From the NCBI GenBank assembly GCA_031259505.1, contig JAIRLL010000087.1:1-5460 (forward strand): DNA of 5,460 nucleotides, read 5' to 3'. Within the stretch, counting starts at the first letter, position 1. Each line of letters begins with the position of its first letter. The DNA comes from Tannerella sp. GTDB taxonomy: Bacteria; Bacteroidota; Bacteroidia; Bacteroidales; Tannerellaceae. Under the pieces are notes generated by a model. The model did not search any database. It worked only from the letters and a program-made list of their open reading frames with translations, and had not been told where the DNA came from. Position numbers and translations under genes: made by a program. Of the stretch, positions 1-5,460 are shown one piece after another.

Positions 1-175
1 CGACGGCATACATCGTGCGGTAGTCGGCCGAATCCGCCTGCCGGAGACGGGTGGCATAATCGACTGCCGCCTCATATTGCTTTTGATTTACGAGATCCTG
101 CAAGTCAACATCCTGCGAATACATTTTACCGCCCGGCAGCAGGATGCAGACCAGGAAGAAGAACAGCCGTTTCAT
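1..175 (-). CDS. Secreted TPR-like protein, N-terminal fragment
   Basis: Read on the minus strand, an open frame starts with ATG at 175-173 and leaves the window at base 1 after 58 codons, so the C-terminus is missing. Residues 1 to about 20 form a signal peptide: basic MKR, the hydrophobic run LFFFLVCILLPGG, then KMYSQD, with likely cleavage near S20/Q21 as in many Bacteroidetes exported proteins. There is no lipobox cysteine at a suitable place. Residues 24-44 (DLVNQKQYEAAVDYATRLRQ) have the Leu/Tyr/Ala spacing of a TPR helix pair, which suggests a periplasmic or surface TPR protein. This is inferred from one partial repeat. No Shine-Dalgarno precedes the start. The gene lies downstream of the pyrophosphatase gene on the same strand, but the 135-bp gap with a stable hairpin argues for separate transcription. 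The function is unknown. Confidence 0.65.
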   Translation of the reverse strand, partial: MKRLFFFLVCILLPGGKMYSQDVDLQDLVNQKQYEAAVDYATRLRQADSADYRTMYAV

Positions 176-195
176 CGCCTGGCAGTAGCATGTCT

Positions 196-229
196 CAAAT
201 TTTTCCCTCATAAAACAAGTGTTTTCAAA
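196..229 (-). promoter_or_regulatory. Weak candidate promoter for the TPR-like gene
   Basis: On the minus strand, AAAATTTG (203-196) matches the Bacteroidetes -7 element TAnnTTTG with one mismatch. A TTTG (229-226) lies 22 bases upstream in the position of the -33 element. Transcription would begin near 189, leaving a leader of roughly 14 bases before the ATG at 175. The spacer between the boxes contains an inverted repeat, AAAACA-AG-TGTTTT (212-225), which could be an operator. Both boxes are short and AT-rich, so chance matches are likely. Confidence 0.27.
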
Positions 230-253
230 TGACAGCAGCAGAAATACCGAATT

Positions 254-299
254 CTGCCGGAGAACGGGCGTCTTCCGTCCGTCTCTCCGGCAGTTTTTT
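254..299. terminator. Stable hairpin after the pyrophosphatase gene
   Basis: CTGCCGGAGA (254-263) pairs perfectly with TCTCCGGCAG (284-293). Four more pairs (264-267 with 279-282) stack inside across a single bulged C283, so the stem is about 14-16 bp with a small loop. It lies just beyond the pyrophosphatase stop codon at 311-313, where an intrinsic terminator is expected. The run of six T (294-299) follows the stem only on the plus strand. On the minus strand, where both flanking genes are read, the stem is followed by AATTCGG, a poor U-tract. It may end or protect the 3' end of the minus-strand transcript, or terminate antisense RNA entering from the left. Confidence 0.6.
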
Positions 300-310
300 A
301 TCCTAATCCG

Positions 311-2707
311 CTACTGCGGAATTCGCATCCTGTAGAACGATCGCCATACGAACACCAGCCCGACCGCCAGGAACAGAGCGGCAATCCATGCGGAATAGTC
401 GGCAAAGCCTTCGCCCAGCTTCATTTCGATACAAATCTCCGTAGCCAGCAGTCCGAACAGCGTGGAGAATTTGATAATCGGATTCAGCGATACCGAAGAA
501 GTATCCTTGAAGGGGTCGCCCACGGTGTCGCCCACTACGGCCGATTCGTGCAGCGGCGTATTCTTCTCCTTCAGTTCCACTTCGACGATCTTTTTCGCAT
601 TGTCCCAGCTACCGCCTGCGTTTGCCATGTAGATGGCCTGAAACAGGCCGAACACGGCAATCGATACCAGATAGGCCACAAAGAAGTTCGGGTCGATAAA
701 CGCAAATGCCAGCGTGATGGATATGAGTGCAAGGAAGATGTTCCACATGCCTTTCTGCGCATATTGCGTACAGATTTTCACCACTTCCATGGAATCGTCA
801 ACACTCGCTTCGCGGTCATCAATTTTGAACGTACGCTTGATAAATTCCACCGTGCGGTAAGCGCCCGTGGTCACGGCCTGTATGGATGCGCCACTGAACC
901 AGAAAATCACCGCGCCGCCGCATATCAGTCCGAGGATGACGGGCGCATCGGTCAGCGACAGATGCAGCAGTCCGACCTTTTCCAGCAGCAGGATGATCGA
1001 GAAAATCATCGTCGTGGCGCCGACCACCGCCGTCCCGATCAGTACGGGTTTGGCTGTCGCCTTGAACGTGTTTCCGGCCGAATCGTTTGCTTCAAGGAAA
1101 TGCTTCCCCCGTTCGAAGTCGGGTTTGAAGCCATATTCCTTCTCAATGGACTGTTCGATACCGGGAATGGCTTCGATTTGCGAAAGTTCGAACACCGACT
1201 GCGCATTGTCCGTCACGGGGCCATAGCTGTCTACCGCGATGGTTACCGGCCCCATGCAGAGGAAGCCGAATGCCACCAGGCCGAATGCGAAAATCGAAGC
1301 GTGGATGCCCAGCACTTCCGTAAGCCCCAGTTGAGCCGTAAAGTAGGCGGCGGTCATCAGTCCGACTATCAGCAGTCCTGTCCAGAATGCGCCGAAATAG
1401 CCGGCCACGATACCCGAAAGGATGTTCAGCGAAGGCCCGCCCTCGCGCGACGCCGTCACGATCTCTTTTACATGGCGCGATTTGGAACTCGTGAAATATT
1501 TGGTAAATTCGGGAATCAGCAGCGCCGCCAGCGTCCCGCATCCGATTATTACCGCCAGTTTCCACCACAAGGTGCTGTCCGGCAGGTCGCCCAGCAACAT
1601 GTAGCTCATAAAGAAGCTGGCCGAAATGCACAGCGCGGCTGCAATCACAATCAGTCGCATGAGCGGCGCTTCGAAATCGAAGTCTTTTTTGTTTCCGTAC
1701 AGTTTTTTCGATATGGCCTGGTTGATGAAGAATGCGCACCCCGACAGAAAGTCCATCAGAAACCGCATCCCGAAAATCCAGACAATAAGTTTGGCTTGCA
1801 TGTCGGGATTGGGAACGGCCAGCGTAATAAAAGTAATCAGGGCGACGCCAGTCACTCCGTACGTTTCGAATCCGTCGGCCGTCGGGCCTACGCTGTCGCC
1901 CGCATTGTCGCCCGTGCAGTCGGCAATTACGCCGGGATTGCGCGGGTCGTCTTCCTTCACCTTGAATACGACCTTCATCAGGTCGGAGCCGATGTCGGCA
2001 ATCTTAGTGAAGATGCCGCCTGCGATGCGTAGCGCGCTTGCACCAAGCGATTCGCCGATGGCAAAGCCGAGAAAGCAGATACCTACGATGTCGCGGGGCA
2101 CAAAAAGCAGAATCACCACCATCAATACCAGTTCAAGGGAAATAAGAAACAGCCCTACGCTCATCCCCGCCTTGAGCGGAATATTGACCACATCCAGCGG
2201 ACGTCCTTTCAGGGCGGCGAACGCCGTTCGTGCGTTGGCGTAGGTATTGACGCGGATGCCATACCAGGCCACCAGATACGATCCTGCCATCCCGATGACG
2301 GAAAAGAGCAGCACCTGAAGCACCACGCCCACGGATTGCCCCGTCAGCCCGAAGAAGTAGATACACAGCACAACGGCAATCAGCGCAAACAGCATCAGGA
2401 GAAATTTACCCTGCTGCATCAGATAGGTACGGCACGTGCTGTAGATGGTGGCCGCCACATTCCGCATCGACTCGTGAGCCGACAGCCTTTTCACCTGCCG
2501 AAACAGCAAAAGGCTGAAGCCCAATGTGCCGGCAATCACGATCGCCCCGTAAAACAGAAAGTTCCAGGACGAAATATCATTCCCGAAAATATGGAAAGTC
2601 CCGGCATGAAGATCCGGGATCGCCAAATCGGCTTCACTGGCATACGTCGGGAAACACATACCTGCGAACAAACCTGTAAAAAACGCTACATTTTTAATGC
2701 TCTTCAT
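311..2707 (-). CDS. hppA: Membrane-integral pyrophosphatase, divergent H+-pumping type
   Basis: This complete gene encodes 798 residues. The enzyme hydrolyses cytoplasmic pyrophosphate and couples this to ion export across the inner membrane. The family's active-site blocks are present in order: KIADIGSDL (235-243), EDDPRNPGVIAD (252-263), GDNAGDSVGPTADGFETY (266-283), VDSYGPVTDNA (492-502), NDSAGNTFKA (541-550), NAGGSWDNAKK (696-706) and VGDTVGDPFKDTSS (725-738). About 16 hydrophobic segments surround them, as is usual for the family. Lys549 replaces the Ala of K+-dependent enzymes. With the altered GPTADGFETY and KVVFKVKEDD blocks, this fits the divergent, K+-independent, Na+-regulated H+-PPase group known from Chlorobium limicola and Cellulomonas fimi, not the canonical Na+ pump of Bacteroides. 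Ion specificity is inferred by similarity only. The N-terminus (1-23, ending FPTYA) resembles a cleavable signal peptide. The loop between Asn501 and Asn546 is longer than I recall from canonical enzymes. The start has no Shine-Dalgarno but an AT-rich leader, normal for this phylum. The gene stands alone, divergent from the SusC-like gene. Confidence 0.95.
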   Translation of the reverse strand: MKSIKNVAFFTGLFAGMCFPTYASEADLAIPDLHAGTFHIFGNDISSWNFLFYGAIVIAGTLGFSLLLFRQVKRLSAHESMRNVAATIYSTCRTYLMQQGKFLLMLFALIAVVLCIYFFGLTGQSVGVVLQVLLFSVIGMAGSYLVAWYGIRVNTYANARTAFAALKGRPLDVVNIPLKAGMSVGLFLISLELVLMVVILLFVPRDIVGICFLGFAIGESLGASALRIAGGIFTKIADIGSDLMKVVFKVKEDDPRNPGVIADCTGDNAGDSVGPTADGFETYGVTGVALITFITLAVPNPDMQAKLIVWIFGMRFLMDFLSGCAFFINQAISKKLYGNKKDFDFEAPLMRLIVIAAALCISASFFMSYMLLGDLPDSTLWWKLAVIIGCGTLAALLIPEFTKYFTSSKSRHVKEIVTASREGGPSLNILSGIVAGYFGAFWTGLLIVGLMTAAYFTAQLGLTEVLGIHASIFAFGLVAFGFLCMGPVTIAVDSYGPVTDNAQSVFELSQIEAIPGIEQSIEKEYGFKPDFERGKHFLEANDSAGNTFKATAKPVLIGTAVVGATTMIFSIILLLEKVGLLHLSLTDAPVILGLICGGAVIFWFSGASIQAVTTGAYRTVEFIKRTFKIDDREASVDDSMEVVKICTQYAQKGMWNIFLALISITLAFAFIDPNFFVAYLVSIAVFGLFQAIYMANAGGSWDNAKKIVEVELKEKNTPLHESAVVGDTVGDPFKDTSSVSLNPIIKFSTLFGLLATEICIEMKLGEGFADYSAWIAALFLAVGLVFVWRSFYRMRIPQ

Positions 2708-2742
2708 TTCAGTTTAATATTATTGATGTATAATGTATCACA

Positions 2743-2778
2743 CAAATTTTTGAAAACACGGGGACAAATTTGCACAAA
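2743..2778 (-). promoter_or_regulatory. Weak candidate promoter for hppA
   Basis: On the minus strand, AAAATTTG (2750-2743) is one mismatch from the Bacteroidetes -7 element TAnnTTTG. TTTG motifs lie 14 bases (2768-2765) and 24 bases (2778-2775) upstream, neither at the preferred spacing of about 19-21. Transcription would start near 2737, giving a leader of about 30 bases before the hppA ATG at 2707. The position is right for a promoter, but the match is imperfect and the surroundings are AT-rich. Confidence 0.27.
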
Positions 2779-2845
2779 AACATTGGAAGAAACTAATCAA
2801 ACCGTCTCAAAAAAGACATAATTCGTTTTCTTTAACTATTCAACC

Positions 2846-2857
2846 GTCAATATTGAC
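2846..2857. promoter_or_regulatory. 12-bp palindrome, possible operator
   Basis: GTCAATATTGAC is a perfect inverted repeat without spacer, with two further matching flanking pairs (2843-2844 with 2859-2860) beyond one mismatch. It lies 139 bp upstream of the hppA start and about 165 bp upstream of the -33 position of the SusC-gene promoter. Such a dyad could bind a dimeric repressor or activator serving either divergent gene. No regulator gene is visible in the window, and one palindrome of this length can occur by chance. Confidence 0.3.
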
Positions 2858-2912
2858 AGTCTCAGCCGGGATTTAGCATCTTTTTGTTTTGTACGCCTCG
2901 CCCCGATGTTTC

Positions 2913-2946
2913 CGGACCGCCGCCGTTTCGCCGTCCGATTTTTTTT
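2913..2946 (+). terminator. Terminator-like hairpin in the divergent spacer
   Basis: CGGAC (2913-2917) can pair with GTCCG (2933-2937) around a 15-base GC-rich loop, followed by A and eight T (2939-2946). The GC-rich stem and T-run have the form of an intrinsic terminator on the plus strand, although five base pairs with a large loop is weak. No plus-strand gene ends here. It could mark the end of a small unannotated RNA starting further left, insulate the SusC-gene promoter from read-through, or be fortuitous. Confidence 0.3.
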
Positions 2947-3020
2947 GAAACAAAACGCACCTGACTTGCATGACTTTTGATACAATAGGCGAAATAATGT
3001 TGTCATTTTGCACGATTTTT

Positions 3021-3052
3021 CTTGCGTGTTTGGAAACTGTTGCATATCTTTG
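3021..3052 (+). promoter_or_regulatory. Bacteroidetes-type promoter of the SusC-like gene
   Basis: TATCTTTG (3045-3052) is an exact match to the -7 consensus TAnnTTTG used by the primary sigma factor of Bacteroidetes. CTTG (3021-3024), one mismatch from the -33 box TTTG, ends exactly 20 bases upstream, within the preferred spacing. Transcription is expected to start near 3058-3061, giving a leader of about 35 bases before the ATG at 3094. This supports the start chosen for the SusC-like gene and suggests transcription by the housekeeping sigma factor rather than only by an ECF sigma factor. Confidence 0.72.
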
Positions 3053-3093
3053 CACCGAATCAACAGACATTAACATGTAACATCTTATTATTT

Positions 3094-5460
3094 ATGACAA
3101 AAAATTATTTACACAGAATGACAGGCATGATTTTTATATGCCTGATGCTCAAATTGTTATGGGGGGGGGCGTTATTGGCGCAAAATACTGTGCGCGTAGA
3201 AGGAACGGTATATGACGCATTTCGCGAACCTCTTACTGGTGCAAACGTGGTGGTAGCCGGAACGGAACATGGAACGGTTACCGACATCGACGGACGTTTC
3301 TCGCTGACGGCAGCGGAGGGCAGTACGCTGCAAATCTCGATGGTGGGCTTCGAAACCCTCTTGATAAAAGCCTGGGCGGGACGCAGAGACATCGAACTGC
3401 AGGAACTGGCGCAATTAGTGGACGAAGTGGTCGTCACCGGCTACGGCATTACGCGGAAAGCAGCCTTCACCGGCGCGGCGCAGGTGGTAGGCTCCGAGGA
3501 AATGACAAAGAGGATAGACGCCAACTTCCTGAAATCGCTCGAAGGGTCGGTCACCGGCCTGCAGGTAAACAACGGTACGGGGCAGCCGGGCGCGTTTGCC
3601 TCGACGACCATTCGCGGGCGGGGGTCGGCCAATTCCGGTACGGAACCGCTCTTCGTAATCGACGGCGTGCCTATTTACACCGACAAGATCGGAGGCTGGG
3701 CAGACATGGAAATCAGTCCGCTGGCAAATATCAATCCCAACGATATCGAGAGCCTCACCGTACTGAAAGACGCCACGGCCACGGCCATCTACGGAGCGCG
3801 GGCGGCGAACGGCGTCATCGTCATCTCCACAAAAAAAGGGAAACAGGGGAAGACGCGCTTCAACTTCAGCGCCAAATACGGGCAGTCGTTCGTGGCATAC
3901 GTCAATCCCGAATACCGTATGGTCGATCTGGACAAGTACAAGGAGATCTGGACGGAAGGCTACATCAATTCGGGCGACGCATCCACCCGTGAAGAAGCCT
4001 ACGCGCTGCTGAAACAGAACGCGCTGGACTGGTACAATACGGACATCGACGCCGTGCAGAGCGTCGACTGGCTGGATCAGGTGCTGCGGAACGGCCGGAT
4101 ACAGGAGTACAACATCGACCTGCAGGGCGGCAACGAAAACCTTCGCCATTTCGCCAGCCTCGGATTTTACGAAAATCAGGGCGTGCTGATCGGCTCGGGA
4201 CTGAAACGATACACGGGACGCCTCAATCTCGACGGCGAATCGGGACGGATCGGCTACGGCATCTCCATCAACGCGGGGCTTTCAGACATCGACAATATCC
4301 CGAACAACAGTTCATATACACATCCGATCGTGATGGTATACGACACCCGCCCTTTCCAGCAGGTATTCAATCCCGACGGGACATACGCCATGGTGAAAGA
4401 CGGATTCTACAACCCCGTCGCCCTCTACGACGAGGAAAAAGGCGACATCTACAACCAGAAGACCATCACCGCCATCATCAATCCATATTTTACTTACAGG
4501 ATAAAGGACGGTTTGACGTGGAAAACCAACGCGGGGTTAAGCATCCTCGACATTAACGAGTTTTACTTCAGCGGAGCAAACAATCCCAGTTGGTGGGACA
4601 ACGGACTGAACGGCGAACGCACCCTGAACCGCGCCACCGTATACAATATTACGAATACGCTGAATTATCTCCGCACCTTCAAAAGCGTTCACAATCTGAA
4701 CGTGATGCTGGGACAGGAAGCCCAAAGGACGTCGCGCAGCGGTATCGCTGCGGCCGCAACCAACTATCCGTCGGATGTGGTGATCGAACTCGTCAACGCC
4801 TCCACTCCGGTCACGGCGGCATCTACCAGCCTCGCGAGCACGCTGGCCTCGTTTTTTGCCAACGGCGAATACAATTACGACAACAAATACTACGGCTCTG
4901 CCTCGTTTCGCTACGACGCTTCTTCGCGCTTCGGCACAAACCACCGCTGGGCGCCCTTCTGGTCGGCCGGCGCCAAGTACCGCCTGACGCAGGAAGACTT
5001 CATGGAAGATACGAAAGACTGGCTTACAGACCTCACCGTTCGCGGAAGCTACGGCACGGTAGGCAATCAGGACATTGTCAGATCATATTATCCCTACATG
5101 GGACTGTATGAATTTGGCTATTCCTACAATTCCAACCCCGGCGCCGTGCCCATGCAAATCTATTCGCCCGACCTGAAATGGGAAACCGTCAAAAAGGCCG
5201 ACATCGGCATCAATGCCGTGCTCTTCGAACGCCTGTCGCTCGAACTGGATTTCTACAACCAGCGCACGTCGGACATGATTTTCGAAGTGCCGCTCTCCTA
5301 CACCACCGGCTTTTCCAGCGTAATGCGCAATATCGGTGAAATGGAAAATCGCGGAGTTGAATTTCTGGTCAATGCCATGCTGATACAAAACAAAGACTTC
5401 ACATGGAACGTGCGTATGAACGGAACAGCGAATCGCAACAGGATCATAGCCCTTGCAACC
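3094..5460 (+). CDS. SusC/RagA-family TonB-dependent outer-membrane transporter, 3'-truncated by the window
   Basis: An uninterrupted frame of 789 codons runs from ATG 3094 past the window end. Family members are about 1,000 residues, so roughly 200 or more are missing. The order is signal peptide (1-29, basic MTKNYLHR, hydrophobic core, cleavage ALLA/Q30), carboxypeptidase-D regulatory-like domain (about 33-108, with VEGTVYD, GTVTDIDGRFSL and MVGFETL), TonB box DEVVVTGYG (110-118), plug domain with the SusC signature (PLFVIDGVP 185-193; LKDATATAIYGARAANGV 224-241), then beta-barrel strands rich in alternating aromatic residues. There is no N-terminal STN domain, so FecR/sigma-type signalling is unlikely. 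SusC proteins import glycans or peptides together with a SusD lipoprotein, whose gene is expected just downstream of the window. The substrate cannot be told. A run of nine G (3161-3169) encodes part of W23-G24-G25-A26 in the signal peptide and could cause phase variation. ATG 3094 is the first in-frame ATG after the promoter. Confidence 0.95.
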   Translation, partial: MTKNYLHRMTGMIFICLMLKLLWGGALLAQNTVRVEGTVYDAFREPLTGANVVVAGTEHGTVTDIDGRFSLTAAEGSTLQISMVGFETLLIKAWAGRRDIELQELAQLVDEVVVTGYGITRKAAFTGAAQVVGSEEMTKRIDANFLKSLEGSVTGLQVNNGTGQPGAFASTTIRGRGSANSGTEPLFVIDGVPIYTDKIGGWADMEISPLANINPNDIESLTVLKDATATAIYGARAANGVIVISTKKGKQGKTRFNFSAKYGQSFVAYVNPEYRMVDLDKYKEIWTEGYINSGDASTREEAYALLKQNALDWYNTDIDAVQSVDWLDQVLRNGRIQEYNIDLQGGNENLRHFASLGFYENQGVLIGSGLKRYTGRLNLDGESGRIGYGISINAGLSDIDNIPNNSSYTHPIVMVYDTRPFQQVFNPDGTYAMVKDGFYNPVALYDEEKGDIYNQKTITAIINPYFTYRIKDGLTWKTNAGLSILDINEFYFSGANNPSWWDNGLNGERTLNRATVYNITNTLNYLRTFKSVHNLNVMLGQEAQRTSRSGIAAAATNYPSDVVIELVNASTPVTAASTSLASTLASFFANGEYNYDNKYYGSASFRYDASSRFGTNHRWAPFWSAGAKYRLTQEDFMEDTKDWLTDLTVRGSYGTVGNQDIVRSYYPYMGLYEFGYSYNSNPGAVPMQIYSPDLKWETVKKADIGINAVLFERLSLELDFYNQRTSDMIFEVPLSYTTGFSSVMRNIGEMENRGVEFLVNAMLIQNKDFTWNVRMNGTANRNRIIALAT
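3161..3169 (+). repeat. Poly-G tract (G9) within signal-peptide codons
   Basis: Nine consecutive G follow T3160 and encode TGG-GGG-GGG-G, giving W23 and G24-G25 plus the first base of A26 of the SusC-like precursor. At nine G the downstream receptor frame is intact. With eight G the frame would hit TAG at 3197-3199, and with ten G it would hit TGA at 3213-3215 (unshifted coordinates). The codons are unusual for the gene, which elsewhere mixes GGC, GGA and GGG for glycine. Homopolymeric G tracts of this length are known slippage hot spots in other bacteria. Confidence 0.85.

Larger units (their letters stand above)
2708..3093. other. Divergent intergenic region between hppA and the SusC-like gene
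   Basis: This 386-bp stretch separates two genes read away from each other, so it must hold both promoters. It is mostly AT-rich, with a GC-rich island at about 2891-2937. It contains a candidate hppA promoter near 2743-2778, a 12-bp perfect palindrome at 2846-2857, a GC-rich hairpin with a T8 tail at 2913-2946, and a clear SusC-gene promoter at 3021-3052. Two overlapping open frames of 67-75 codons on the minus strand have no recognisable domain, no convincing start context and low-complexity basic composition, so I do not call them genes. No tRNA or known riboswitch was recognised. Confidence 0.7.

Noticed and set aside
548..2032. Open frame of 494 codons on the plus strand, antisense to the pyrophosphatase gene
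   Set aside because: The opposite strand carries all conserved mPPase blocks across this span. The antisense product is rich in His, Arg and Gln without domains or membrane segments, as expected for a shadow frame in GC-rich coding DNA.
2836..3076. Two overlapping minus-strand open frames (75 and 67 codons) in the divergent spacer
   Set aside because: They are basic and low in complexity, overlap each other in different frames, cover the SusC-gene promoter region in antisense, and have no recognisable family features.
3075..3080. Start-stop ATGTAA in the SusC-gene leader, 19 bases before the start
   Set aside because: It could be a minimal upstream frame affecting translation, but a six-base match in an AT-rich leader is expected by chance and has no Shine-Dalgarno support.
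3094..3180. Possible frameshift or pseudogene in the SusC-like gene caused by the G-run
   Set aside because: Reading through nine G keeps one continuous frame from the signal peptide to the window end with all family motifs, so the gene is intact as given.
3415..4149. Open frame of 244 codons on the minus strand inside the SusC-like gene
   Set aside because: It lies fully antisense to the TonB box and plug signature of the SusC-like gene, and its translation shows no recognisable domain.
3094..5460. Control of the SusC-like gene by an ECF sigma/anti-sigma pair
   Set aside because: The protein enters the carboxypeptidase-D-like domain directly after the signal peptide and has no STN domain, and no sigma or FecR-like gene is present in the window.

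Overview
The window looks like chromosomal DNA from a Bacteroidota organism, probably order Bacteroidales. The evidence is a SusC/RagA-type TonB-dependent receptor, a textbook Bacteroidetes -7 promoter element (TATCTTTG), no Shine-Dalgarno sequence before any of the three starts, and a signal peptide ending in the '-SQ' style of this phylum. The coding sequence is moderately GC-rich and the spacers are AT-rich, so a Rikenellaceae/Alistipes-like source is as plausible as a Bacteroides-like one. The genus cannot be settled from this window.

Layout: positions 1-175 (minus) hold the 5' end of a small secreted or periplasmic protein with a TPR-like helix. A spacer of 135 bp (176-310) carries a strong hairpin. 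Positions 311-2707 (minus) hold a complete membrane-integral pyrophosphatase of 798 residues. It belongs by motif to the divergent, K+-independent H+-PPase subfamily rather than to the canonical Na+-pump type usual in Bacteroides. A divergent spacer of 386 bp (2708-3093) follows. It contains a 12-bp perfect palindrome, a GC-rich hairpin with a T8 tail, and the SusC-gene promoter. From 3094 (plus) to the window end runs the first 789 codons of a SusC-like outer-membrane transporter, whose 3' end lies outside the window.

The genes do not form one pathway that can be read here. The pyrophosphatase would use pyrophosphate from biosynthesis to energise the inner membrane. The SusC-like receptor depends on that membrane energy through TonB-ExbBD, but this is only a general link. 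The divergent arrangement means the two could share regulatory DNA in the 386-bp spacer.

The most notable observation is an uninterrupted run of nine G (3161-3169) inside the signal-peptide codons of the SusC-like gene. It is in frame here. Gain or loss of one G would bring a stop within about 50 bases, so the tract could act as an ON/OFF phase-variation switch. No mobile element, CRISPR array, tRNA or rRNA was seen.
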